Of a stretch of DNA of 64,000 nucleotides, positions 34,446 through 42,112 are shown one piece after another. The first letter of the stretch is position 1; every line of letters begins with the position of its first letter. The position numbers were made by a program, and so were the translations under genes. Below the pieces are notes generated by a model. That model searched no databases, was not told the DNA's origin, and saw only the letters and a list, made by a program, of their open reading frames with translations. Source of the DNA: Actinacidiphila alni (GTDB lineage Bacteria; Actinomycetota; Actinomycetes; Streptomycetales; Streptomycetaceae); the NCBI RefSeq assembly GCF_900112845.1, contig NZ_FONG01000007.1, positions 1-64,000 of the forward strand, read 5' to 3'.

Positions 34446-35857
34446 CCGGTGCCGCCGGACACCGGGTTCTGTGCGGGTGCGGCTGCCGGTGGAGGCTCCG
34501 GCGGCGCGGTCAGCGGCAGCCGCACCCAGACCCGGAAGCCGCCGCCGGGCCGGGCGCCGGTGCGGCACATCCCGCCCAGCGCGCTGGCCCGCTCGTGCAT
34601 GCCGAGCAGGCCGTGCCCGCCCGAGGTGCCGTCCGGCGGGTCGGCCGGGCAGGGGATGCCGGGCGGCAGCACCGCGTCGCCCGAGCCGCGCCGGGGCGCG
34701 GGCAGGGCGGGCGACGGGAGCAGCGAGGCGGCCGTGCCGGGAGCGCCGTCGTCGTCCACCACCACTTCGAGCGCGCGGGGTTCACGGCGGATGCGGACGA
34801 CCGCGCCCGCGCCCGGGCCCGCGTGCTTCTGCACATTCGTCAGCGATTCCTGGATGACGCGGTAGGCGGTGAGGTCGACGCTCGCGGGCAGCGGGGTCGT
34901 GGGGCGGTCGCCCGCGTCCTCGGCCCTGTCCGCGGGCTCCTCGCCTTCCGTTCCTTCCGTCCCTTCCTCCACGACGCATTCCACGGTCACCCGCAGCCCC
35001 GCCCGCAGGAAGCCGTCGAGGAGCTGGTCGAGCACGGCCAGGCCCGGTGCCGGTTCCATCGGGGCCTCGGGCTCGCCGGACTGGCGCAACAGGCCGACGG
35101 TGGCGCGCAGTTCGTGCAGTGCCGAGCGGCTCGCCTCGCGGACGTGCGCGAGGGCCTGCTTGGCCTGGTCGGGACGGTTGTCCATGACGTGTGCGGCGAC
35201 CCCGGCCTGCACATTGACCAGGGCGATGTGATGGGCGACCACGTCGTGCAGCTCACGGGCGATCCGCATCCGCTCCTCGGCCACCCGCCGCTTGGCCTCC
35301 TCCTCGCGGCTGCGCTCGGCGCGCAGCGCCCGTTCCTCGACGGCGGCGACGTACGCGCGGCGGCTGCGGGCGGCGTCACCGGCCGCGGCGGCCATGCCCG
35401 TCCAGGCGAAGACGGCGAAGTTGGACTGCCCGTACCAGGGCCCGGGGCCGAAGGACATGGCGAGCGCGGTCAGTCCGACGCAGACCAGCAGTCCGGTCAG
35501 CCAGGTGGTGTGCCGGTCAGTGCGGGCCGCGACCGTGCACAGGGCGAGCGCCACGGCGAGGACGACCGGGATCCGGCCGTCGAGCGGGCGCAGCACGATG
35601 AACACCACGGACAGCAGACAGGTGAAGCCCAGTACGGCCCACGGCGCCCGGCGGCGCAGCACCAGCGATCCGCAGGCCAGCGCGGCCAGCGCGGTGTCCA
35701 CGACGCCGAGCCGGTACGCCTGGATGCCCGCCACGGTCCCGGCCAGGATCACCGCGAGGACGACGGCGGCCAGTCCCGCGTCGGCGGTCCCCTGATGCGC
35801 CCGCAGCCAACGGCGCGGGCCCACGAGAGGATTCCTCGGCGGATACGGATACTGCAC
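34442..35857 (-). CDS. Sensor histidine kinase (HisKA_3 / NarX-DegS type)
   Basis: About 471 residues. Four or five N-terminal membrane helices (30-150) have no large sensor loop. A coiled coil leads to the HisKA_3 phosphoacceptor motif RIARELHDVVAHHIALV (His near 205), then a HATPase domain with NVQKHAG and GHGLLGMHERASALGG. A Pro/Gly-rich insert lies in the ATP-binding domain. GTG 35857 is chosen; a TTG at 35866 would add three residues. Neither has a Shine-Dalgarno. It is an operon with the response regulator. The stimulus is likely membrane or envelope related, by its short sensor part. Confidence 0.88.
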   Translation of the reverse strand: MQYPYPPRNPLVGPRRWLRAHQGTADAGLAAVVLAVILAGTVAGIQAYRLGVVDTALAALACGSLVLRRRAPWAVLGFTCLLSVVFIVLRPLDGRIPVVLAVALALCTVAARTDRHTTWLTGLLVCVGLTALAMSFGPGPWYGQSNFAVFAWTGMAAAAGDAARSRRAYVAAVEERALRAERSREEEAKRRVAEERMRIARELHDVVAHHIALVNVQAGVAAHVMDNRPDQAKQALAHVREASRSALHELRATVGLLRQSGEPEAPMEPAPGLAVLDQLLDGFLRAGLRVTVECVVEEGTEGTEGEEPADRAEDAGDRPTTPLPASVDLTAYRVIQESLTNVQKHAGPGAGAVVRIRREPRALEVVVDDDGAPGTAASLLPSPALPAPRRGSGDAVLPPGIPCPADPPDGTSGGHGLLGMHERASALGGMCRTGARPGGGFRVWVRLPLTAPPEPPPAAAPAQNPVSGGTG

Positions 35858-35931
35858 GGTAGCCAACCGTACGGGAAGCCCGGCGCGTCCCGTACCCGTC
35901 CGGCAGGCCGCCGCCGGCCCGCGGGCCGCCG

Positions 35932-36210
35932 TCAGCCCGGGATCAGACCGTCGTCGTTGAGCAGGCCGCGCACCTCTTCGAGGGTCGCGTCCGGCGACGG
36001 CAGGATGAGCGTGGACGGCTCCAGGGAGTCGTCCGGCACCGGCTCGCCGAGCCGGCGGACCGCGTCGAGCAGAGCGCCCAGCGTGCGCCGGAAGCCCTCC
36101 TCGTCGCCGCGCTGGATCTCGGCGAGCAACTCGTCGTCGAGCTTGTTCAGCTCGACGAGATGGCTCTCGTCGAGTCCGATCTGGCCCTCCCCCATGATCC
36201 GCACGATCAT
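35932..36210 (-). CDS. pspAA: PspA-associated protein PspAA
   Basis: 92 residues. MIVRIMGEGQ at the start and LVELNKLDDELL near residue 20 are typical of the PspAA domain, which accompanies PspA in actinobacteria. ATG 36210 has GGAGGAGG upstream. It follows pspA on the same strand after 71 bp, so the two probably act together in the envelope-stress response. It was named in the family for this association; its mechanism is not known. Confidence 0.85.
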   Translation of the reverse strand: MIVRIMGEGQIGLDESHLVELNKLDDELLAEIQRGDEEGFRRTLGALLDAVRRLGEPVPDDSLEPSTLILPSPDATLEEVRGLLNDDGLIPG

Positions 36211-36281
36211 GACGGCCTCCTCCGTAGCCCCGCTGACGCTGATTTCCCGCTGACGCCGGTCTGCCGCTCGCCCGCTGCCCG

Positions 36282-37073
36282 CTACTGCTTGTCGAACCGC
36301 GGGGCGTCCTGCGGCTGCGACTGGGCCGACTGGTTGCCCTGGCCGCCCTCGATCGCCTGCGGCGCGCTGCCGCCGGCCAGTTCGGCCTTCATCCGCTGGA
36401 GTTCCAGCTCGACGTCACTGCCACCGGAGAGCCGGTCGAGCTCGGCCTGGATGTCGTCCTTGGCCAGACCGCTCGGGTCGTCCAGCGCACCCGAGGCCAG
36501 CAGTTCGTCCAGCGCCCCCGCGCGGGCCTTGAGCTGCTCGGTCTTGTCCTCGGCACGCTGGATCGCCATGCCGACGTCGCCCATCTCCTCGGAGATGCCG
36601 GAGAACGCCTCGCCGATCTGCGTCTGCGCCTGGGCCGCGGTGTACGTGGCCTTGATGGTCTCCTTCTTCGTACGGAAGGCATCCACCTTGGCCTGCAGCC
36701 GCTGGGAGGCGAGCGTGAGCTTCTCCTCCTCGCCCTGGAGCGTGGTGTGCTGCGTCTCCAGGTCGGCGACCTGCTGCTGGAGCGCGGCCCGGCGCGAGAG
36801 CGCCTCGCGGGCCAGGTCCTCACGGCCCAGCGCAAGCGCCTTGCGGCCCTGGTCCTCGTAGGTGGCGGACTTCTTCTGCAGCTCGGTGAGCTGCAGTTCC
36901 AGCCGCTTGCGGGAGGTGGCGACGTCCGCCACGCCCCGCCGTACCTTCTGCAGCAGTTCGAGCTGCTTCTGGTACGAGTAGTCGAGCGTCTCGCGCGGGT
37001 CCTCGGCCCTGTCCAGGGCCTTGTTGGCCTTCGCGCGGAAAATCAGTCCCATCCGCTTCATGACACCGCTCAT
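36282..37073 (-). CDS. pspA: Phage shock protein A / IM30 family protein
   Basis: 263 residues, almost entirely coiled coil (about 25-220). The N-terminus MSGVMKRMGLIFRAK can form the amphipathic membrane-binding helix. It is an ESCRT-III-like protein that coats and protects stressed membranes. The Gln/Ser-rich C-terminal tail (about 235-263) is probably disordered. It diverges from the DUF3043 gene. Confidence 0.95.
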   Translation of the reverse strand: MSGVMKRMGLIFRAKANKALDRAEDPRETLDYSYQKQLELLQKVRRGVADVATSRKRLELQLTELQKKSATYEDQGRKALALGREDLAREALSRRAALQQQVADLETQHTTLQGEEEKLTLASQRLQAKVDAFRTKKETIKATYTAAQAQTQIGEAFSGISEEMGDVGMAIQRAEDKTEQLKARAGALDELLASGALDDPSGLAKDDIQAELDRLSGGSDVELELQRMKAELAGGSAPQAIEGGQGNQSAQSQPQDAPRFDKQ

Positions 37074-37278
37074 GGGCCTCGCGCGCCCCCTTCTCCGGCA
37101 ACTGCTCCAGCATGCCTCAGCACCTCTACAGACCCCAGCCTACGGGCCCTGGTTCCATTACCGCACTGTTCGGGCGCGGATGCGGTCATCCGTAGGGACG
37201 ATCACGGTTCGGTGACCTCAGGCCCAAGGAGTAGGTGAGGGGCTGGGGGCGGGGCCGCGGACCACGTAACCTGGAGGT

Positions 37279-37863
37279 GTGTTCCGACGTCGTTCCGAAG
37301 ATGAGCAGGTCTCGACCACCACCGCGGTGCTCGACGACCAGGTACGTGACCCGCAGGCTCCCAAGGGTCGCCCCACGCCCAAGCGCAGTGAGGCCCAGAG
37401 CCAGCGCCGCAAGGCCGCCACGGCGCCCACCGACCGCAAGTCGGCGGCGCGGCAGGCCCGCGACGCCCGGCGGACGGAGATGGCCAAGCAGCGCCAGGCG
37501 CTGGCCGGCGGCGACGAGCGCTACCTCCCCGTAAGGGACAAGGGTCCGGTGCGGAAGTTCGCCCGGGACTACGTGGACTCGCGCTTCCGGGTGGCGGAGT
37601 TCTTCCTGCCGATCGCGGTGCTGATCCTGATCATGAGCATCATCGGCTCGCTGCAGAGCCTGTCGCTGCTGCTGTGGCTGGTCGTGATCGTGGCCATCGT
37701 CGTGGACTCGGTGATCACCGCGGTACGGCTGCGCGGCCAGCTGCGCGCCCGCTTCCCCGACAAGAGTCACAAGGGCGCCGTCGCCTACGGGCTGATGCGC
37801 ACCCTCCAGATGCGGCGGATGCGGCTGCCCAAGCCGCAGGTACAGCGCGGCGTCAAGCTCTGA
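37279..37863 (+). CDS. DUF3043 membrane protein
   Basis: 194 residues. A basic, Gln/Arg-rich cytoplasmic N-terminus (1-95) is followed by two membrane helices (AEFFLPIAVLILIMSII and SLLLWLVVIVAIVVDSVI) and a basic C-terminus with RTLQMRRMRLPKPQV. This matches the actinobacterial DUF3043 family, function unknown. GTG 37279 sits 6 nt after TAACCT; GGAGG directly abuts it, too close for a normal ribosome binding site, so a leaderless mRNA is likely. Confidence 0.85.
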   Translation: MFRRRSEDEQVSTTTAVLDDQVRDPQAPKGRPTPKRSEAQSQRRKAATAPTDRKSAARQARDARRTEMAKQRQALAGGDERYLPVRDKGPVRKFARDYVDSRFRVAEFFLPIAVLILIMSIIGSLQSLSLLLWLVVIVAIVVDSVITAVRLRGQLRARFPDKSHKGAVAYGLMRTLQMRRMRLPKPQVQRGVKL

Positions 37864-37943
37864 ACGGCGAAGGCTGGGCCGGATTCGGCCCGCCCGACTT
37901 TCCCGGGCCCGACCTCACGGCACCGGGCTCCCCGGGGCCGGAC

Positions 37944-38882
37944 GTGCCCGGCGCCCGGGTCCCGGACGTCCCGGTGCCGGGCATCAGCGCGCCCAGGGGC
38001 GCCGGATACGGCAGCGGCCTCGGCACCCCGGCCGGCGGTGTGCCGCTGGGTGAACTGCCGCCCGCGCCCGGCTCGGGCGGTTTCACCGGCGGCGCGGCGA
38101 ACTGGCTCGCCGGGCTCGGCGGACTGCGGAACACGGTCCGCCAGGAGCTGGTGGCGCGGCAGCTCGACGAACAGCTCGCGGCGCACTTCCCGCCGAGCGG
38201 CGGCGCGCACGGCCGCCGCCGGTCGCTGCGGGTGCTGGACATCGGCCCGGGACAGGGCACCCAGTCGCTGCGGCTGGCCCGCGCGGGCCATGTCGTCACC
38301 GGCCTGGAGTCCGACCCGGTGATGCTGTCCACGCTGCGCGCCGCCGTCGCCGAGGAACCGCCGGAGGTGCGCGAGCGGATGGCGCTGCTGAGCGGCGACG
38401 GCCGGCAGACCGGCCGGCACTTCGGGCCCGCCTGCTTCGACGTCGTGCTGTGCCACGGCGTCCTGATGTACGTGCCCGACCCGGAGCCGCTGCTCGCCGC
38501 GCTGGCCCGGGTGCTGGCGCCCGGCGGGATGCTGTCGCTGCTGGTGCGCAACGGCGACGCGCTGGCCATGCGGCCGGGGCTGCTCGGCGACTGGCCGGGG
38601 GCGCTGGGCGCCTTCGGCGCCGATGCGTACACCAACCGGCTCGGGCTCGCCACGCGCGCCGACCGGCGCGAGCCGCTGACCGCGATCCTGGCCGGGATCG
38701 GGGTGCCGCTCCAGGGCTGGTACGGGGTGCGCGTCTTCACCGACGCCGTGCCCGACAGTGCCCCCGTACCGTCCGACCCCCGCGAGATGGCCGGGCTGCT
38801 GGACGCCGAGGAGGCCGCGGGGCGCACCGATCCGTACCGGGCGGTGGCCGCGCTGCTGCATCTGTGCGGGACGCGTACGTAG
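37944..38882 (+). CDS. Class I SAM-dependent methyltransferase
   Basis: About 312 residues. The SAM-binding motif I is VLDIGPGQGTQSLRLA, followed by VTGLESDPVML (motif II) and FDVVLCHGVLMYVPDPEPLL (motif IV-V region). An N-terminal stretch GAANWLAGLGGLRNTVRQELV is conserved-looking. The start is uncertain: no ATG exists, GTG 37944, 37974 and 38040 are in frame, and the frame is open back into the DUF3043 stop. The Pro/Gly-rich beginning suggests a late start. The substrate is unknown; the fold is close to tRNA or small-molecule methyltransferases. Confidence 0.75.
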   Translation: MPGARVPDVPVPGISAPRGAGYGSGLGTPAGGVPLGELPPAPGSGGFTGGAANWLAGLGGLRNTVRQELVARQLDEQLAAHFPPSGGAHGRRRSLRVLDIGPGQGTQSLRLARAGHVVTGLESDPVMLSTLRAAVAEEPPEVRERMALLSGDGRQTGRHFGPACFDVVLCHGVLMYVPDPEPLLAALARVLAPGGMLSLLVRNGDALAMRPGLLGDWPGALGAFGADAYTNRLGLATRADRREPLTAILAGIGVPLQGWYGVRVFTDAVPDSAPVPSDPREMAGLLDAEEAAGRTDPYRAVAALLHLCGTRT

Positions 38883-38912
38883 CCGCCCGCCCGGCTCTTT
38901 CCGGCGTCGGCG

Positions 38913-39626
38913 TCAGGCCCTGGCGTGCACTCCGAGACCGCCGGAGACGACCAGTTCGTCGCCGGTGATGTAGCCGGCCGCGTCCGAGGCGAGGAAGGCG
39001 ACGGCCTCCGCGATGTCGGCGGGGGCGCCGACCCGGCCGAGCGGTACGTCGGCGGCCCAGGTGTCGAGCATGTCCCGGGTGATGCCGAGCCTGGCGTAGG
39101 CGGGGGTGTCGATCATGCCCGGGCTGACGGCGTTGACCCGGATGCGGCGCGGGGCCAACTCAAGCGCGAGGGACCGCACCAGGGGTAGCAGCGCGCCCTT
39201 CGCCGCGGTCGTGGCCGCGCCGATCCCCTCGCCCGCGCCGACGGTCACGACGACCGAGGCGCCGTCCTTGAGCAGCGGAAGCGCCTTTTGCAGGGTGAAG
39301 AAGGTGCCCTTGACGTTGGTGTCGAACAGCTCGTCGTAGGCGGCCTCGTCGGTCGACTCCAGCGGGCCGGGGCGGGAGACGCCCGCGTTGAGGAAGAGCA
39401 CGTCCAGCGCGCCGAGGTCGGCCTTCACCCGCTCCATCAGCCGGTCGAGGCCGGGCAGCGAGCGGGCGTCGGCGCGGACGACGGCGATGTCCGCGGGCAG
39501 CCCCTCGGGCGTCGTGCCGCCCGTGCCGGTGACCATGACGCGGTGGCCGCGGGAGTGGAGCAGCTCAGCGGTCGCCCGGCCGATGCCGCTGGTGCCGCCG
39601 GTGATCAACGCTGCGGGTGCGGACAT
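38913..39626 (-). CDS. SDR family oxidoreductase, active-site residues substituted
   Basis: 237 residues. The cofactor motif is ITGGTSGIGRA and FLNAG is the second Rossmann mark. The usual catalytic Ser appears as VVVTVGAGEG, and the YxxxK motif reads TTAAKG, so Tyr is Thr while Lys is kept. The C-terminal IRVNAVSPGMIDTP is normal. It may be inactive as a dehydrogenase, use a different mechanism, or bind NAD(P)H as a sensor. AAGGAG precedes the ATG. It diverges from a TetR regulator across a perfect palindrome. Confidence 0.85.
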   Translation of the reverse strand: MSAPAALITGGTSGIGRATAELLHSRGHRVMVTGTGGTTPEGLPADIAVVRADARSLPGLDRLMERVKADLGALDVLFLNAGVSRPGPLESTDEAAYDELFDTNVKGTFFTLQKALPLLKDGASVVVTVGAGEGIGAATTAAKGALLPLVRSLALELAPRRIRVNAVSPGMIDTPAYARLGITRDMLDTWAADVPLGRVGAPADIAEAVAFLASDAAGYITGDELVVSGGLGVHARA

Positions 39627-39672
39627 GACGTTCTCCTTCGTCGGGGTGGCCCTTCCCTGGCAGCGTACGCCC

Positions 39673-39731
39673 GTTTGGCAGTCACTGCCAAACTGCTAGC
39701 GCATGCCATCGTGGCAGCACCCGGATAGGCT
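39673..39731. promoter_or_regulatory. Operator region between the SDR and TetR genes
   Basis: GTTTGGCAG-TCA-CTGCCAAAC (39673-39693) is perfect with 9-bp arms. A second palindrome, TGCCA-TCG-TGGCA (39704-39716), lies in the promoter of the TetR gene. TAGGCT (39726-39731) is a -10 box 6 nt before the ATG. This is the classic layout for a TetR protein that represses itself and a divergent target. Confidence 0.8.
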
Positions 39732-39737
39732 GGGCCC

Positions 39738-40364
39738 ATGACGGGCGACACCAGGGCGACGACGGGCGGACCGGCCACCTTGTGGGACCGGACGCGGCAG
39801 CTGGCCTCGCGGGAGATCCTCGACACCGCGCTGCGGCTGTTCACCGAGCAGGGCTACGACGCGACGACGGTCGCCCAGATCGCCCGCGAGGCCGGCGTCT
39901 CCCAGCGCACCCTGTTCCGCTACTTCGGCGGCAAGGAGGAGCTGCTCGGCGGCGGCCAGGAACGTTTCGGCGCCGTCCTGACCGAGACGATCGGCGCGCT
40001 GCCCGCCGACACCGACGTCTGGACGGCGCTGCGCGCGGGCGTCGCGGCCGTCCTCGACCTGCACGACAGCCGCGACCAGGCGCTGCGCCGCTTCCGGCTG
40101 CTGCACACCACCGCTTCGCTGCGCGCGGGCTGGCTGGAGAAGCGGCTGCGCTTCCAGGAGGAGCTGCTGCCGCTGGTCGAGCCGCGGCTGGCCGCCGCCG
40201 GCGGCGCTACGGACGGCGGGGCCCGCACCGACGCCCGGGCCCGCGCGGTCGTCGCGACGGCATTCGCCTGCCTGGACGCCGCCTCGATGGCGTGGGTCGA
40301 CCGGGACGGCGAGGGCGAGTTGCTCGACCTGTACGACGAGTGCCTGGCCGCCGTGCGCGGTTGA
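39738..40364 (+). CDS. TetR family transcriptional regulator
   Basis: 208 residues. The TetR DNA-binding domain covers about 22-70 (ILDTALRLFTEQGYDATTVAQIAREAG, recognition helix SQRTLFRYFGGKEELL). The C-terminal domain is all-helical. It diverges from the SDR gene, and two palindromes lie between the starts, so it most likely represses both. The mRNA appears leaderless (TAGGCT, 6 nt, ATG). A 7-bp-stem terminator follows. Confidence 0.9.
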   Translation: MTGDTRATTGGPATLWDRTRQLASREILDTALRLFTEQGYDATTVAQIAREAGVSQRTLFRYFGGKEELLGGGQERFGAVLTETIGALPADTDVWTALRAGVAAVLDLHDSRDQALRRFRLLHTTASLRAGWLEKRLRFQEELLPLVEPRLAAAGGATDGGARTDARARAVVATAFACLDAASMAWVDRDGEGELLDLYDECLAAVRG

Positions 40365-40392
40365 GGCGGTCCCGGGCGGGTTGAGGCGGTCC

Positions 40393-40418
40393 CCTACGGT
40401 CGGGGCCGTCCCCGTAGG
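40393..40418 (+). terminator. Terminator after the TetR gene
   Basis: CCTACGG (40393-40399) and CCGTAGG (40412-40418) pair, with an internal GGGG/CCCC that may extend the stem. Just before it, GGTTGAGGCGGTCCC is repeated directly at 40359 and 40379, including the stop codon. Confidence 0.5.
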
Positions 40419-40509
40419 CATGCGGCCGGGATCGTAGCCGTACGGGAGGGGCACCCGGTTGGCCGCGCGGAACGGGTGGCGGGGGCGGCCGAAAGGAACA
40501 ATTCGGGGC

Positions 40510-41613
40510 ATGAGTCGATCGCGTACCCTCCGGTCCCGTGTCCTGCTGCCCGGCGCCGCCGCGCTCGCGGTGGCCTTGCTCGCCACGGGCTGCAGCTCGG
40601 ACTCCTCCGGCAAGGACAGTGCCTCCCACCAGGCGGACCGGAGCCCGGTGGCCGCGCACCCGGCGGCCGAGTCGTCGCCCGCGGCGGGCGCGAACGATCT
40701 CCAGACCGCCTACCAGGACACCGTGAAGGCGGTGCTGCCGTCGGTCGTGCAGATCACCACCGACTCCGACCTCGGCTCGGGCGTCGTCTACGACGACAAG
40801 GGCGACATCGTCACCAACGCCCATGTCGTCGGCGACGCCAAGTCCTTCCAGGTCTCGCTGGCCACCGGCGGCCGGCCGCTCGACGCGACCCTGGTCGCCG
40901 CCTACCCGGCGGGGGACCTCGCCGTCATCAAGCTGTCGTCACCGCCGAACGGCCTGCGCCCCGCCACCTTCGCCGACTCGGCGAAGGTGGCGGTCGGCCA
41001 GATCGTGCTGGCGATGGGCAATCCGCTGGGCCTGTCGAGCAGCGTCACCCAGGGCATCGTCTCGGCGACCGGACGGACCGTCAGCGAGGGCGCCACCGGC
41101 GGCGGGACGGGCGCGACCATCCCCGACATGGTGCAGACGTCGGCGGCGATCAACCCCGGCAACAGCGGCGGCGCGCTGGTCGACCTCGGCAACGAGGTCG
41201 TCGGCATCCCGACGCTCGCCGCCACCGACCCGCAGCTCGGCAGCGGCGCCGCCCCCGGTATCGGCTTCGCGATCCCGGCCTCGACGGTCAAGCGGATCGC
41301 CGACCAGATCATCAAGGACGGCAAGGTCACCGACTCCGGCCGGGCCGCGCTCGGCATCACCGTCCGCGGCGTGGTGGACAACGGTCTCCAGCCGGCGGGC
41401 GCCGCGATCGTCAAGGTCACCTCGGGCGGCGCGGCCGACAAGGCGGGACTGCGGGCGGGCGATGTGATCACCCGGCTCGGCGGCACGGACATCACCACCG
41501 CGCAGAGCCTCACCGAGGCGCTGGCCTCGTACAAGCCCGGCGACAAGGTGAAGGTCGCATACCGGCGGGACGGCGACAGCGGGTCCGCCGAGGTCACGCT
41601 CGGCTCGCTCTGA
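40510..41613 (+). CDS. HtrA/DegP-like secreted serine protease (lipoprotein)
   Basis: 367 residues. A lipoprotein signal peptide with lipobox LLATGCSS (Cys near 32) is followed by a trypsin-like domain: His in TNAHVV near 102, Asp in AGDLAVIKL near 135, Ser in NPGNSGGAL near 217. A C-terminal PDZ domain (about 275-360) has AADKAGLRAGDVITRL. It acts in protein quality control outside the membrane. Start ATG 40510 places the basic n-region properly. Tandem hairpins and a terminator follow. Confidence 0.92.
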   Translation: MSRSRTLRSRVLLPGAAALAVALLATGCSSDSSGKDSASHQADRSPVAAHPAAESSPAAGANDLQTAYQDTVKAVLPSVVQITTDSDLGSGVVYDDKGDIVTNAHVVGDAKSFQVSLATGGRPLDATLVAAYPAGDLAVIKLSSPPNGLRPATFADSAKVAVGQIVLAMGNPLGLSSSVTQGIVSATGRTVSEGATGGGTGATIPDMVQTSAAINPGNSGGALVDLGNEVVGIPTLAATDPQLGSGAAPGIGFAIPASTVKRIADQIIKDGKVTDSGRAALGITVRGVVDNGLQPAGAAIVKVTSGGAADKAGLRAGDVITRLGGTDITTAQSLTEALASYKPGDKVKVAYRRDGDSGSAEVTLGSL

Positions 41614-41667
41614 GCCGGTACCCCGGCTCCCTCTGAGCCGGTACCCCGGCTCCCTCTGAGCCGGTAC
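41608..41667 (+). repeat. 23-bp tandem repeat with hairpins after the protease gene
   Basis: A 23-bp unit containing TGAGCCGGTACCCCGGCTCC starts at 41611, 41634 and 41657 (the last partial). The first copy includes the stop codon. In each full unit GAGCCGG pairs with CCGGCTC. It forms a row of small stems before the main terminator, and may stabilise the mRNA 3' end or be a slippage product. Confidence 0.7.
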
Positions 41668-41671
41668 GCGG

Positions 41672-41711
41672 ACGGCGGCGCCGTACCCCGAGTGGGGTAC
41701 GGCGCCGCCGT
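41672..41711. terminator. Bidirectional terminator
   Basis: A perfect 18-bp stem (left arm 41672-41689, starting ACGGCGGCGCC; right arm 41694-41711) with loop GAGT. It separates the convergent protease gene and the small gene at 41733. Confidence 0.9.
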
Positions 41712-41732
41712 CGTCGCGTCCGGGACGCGGGG

Positions 41733-41942
41733 TCAGTCCTCGTCGCCGCGCAGGCTCATCGGGCCGTAGATCTTGGTGTCACCGTCGTACAGGTGCACCT
41801 GGTCGGTACCGCCCTCCAGCAGGTCCTTCCAGACCTCGCCCACCCAGGACTCCGCGTCCCCCTGCGTGGTGAACTCGTCGGGCTGCACCGCGGGCTGCAC
41901 CTCGGTGCCGTCGGCCTTCTCGAACCGCCACGTCCACGCCAT
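41733..41942 (-). CDS. Small conserved-looking hypothetical protein
   Basis: 69 residues from ATG 41942, preceded by GAGGAGAG. MAWTWRFEKADG at the start and FTTQGDAESWVGEVW in the middle look like a compact alpha/beta fold, acidic overall. There is no known motif. It ends at a strong terminator. Similar short proteins are common in streptomycetes by my recall, with no assigned function. Confidence 0.75.
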   Translation of the reverse strand: MAWTWRFEKADGTEVQPAVQPDEFTTQGDAESWVGEVWKDLLEGGTDQVHLYDGDTKIYGPMSLRGDED

Positions 41943-42112
41943 ATGTGTCTCTCCTCGGTCCCGTCGGTCCACCGTGCCGCCCGCGCGCCTGCCGTACCCG
42001 CCGCCGTCAGCGGCGGTCACAGGGTGCGTGCCGCCTGCACCGCAGCGTATCGGGAGTCACCGCATGGCGGACCCCGCGCGCCCGTCGCGGCCGGACGCGA
42101 GACGATCGTCAC

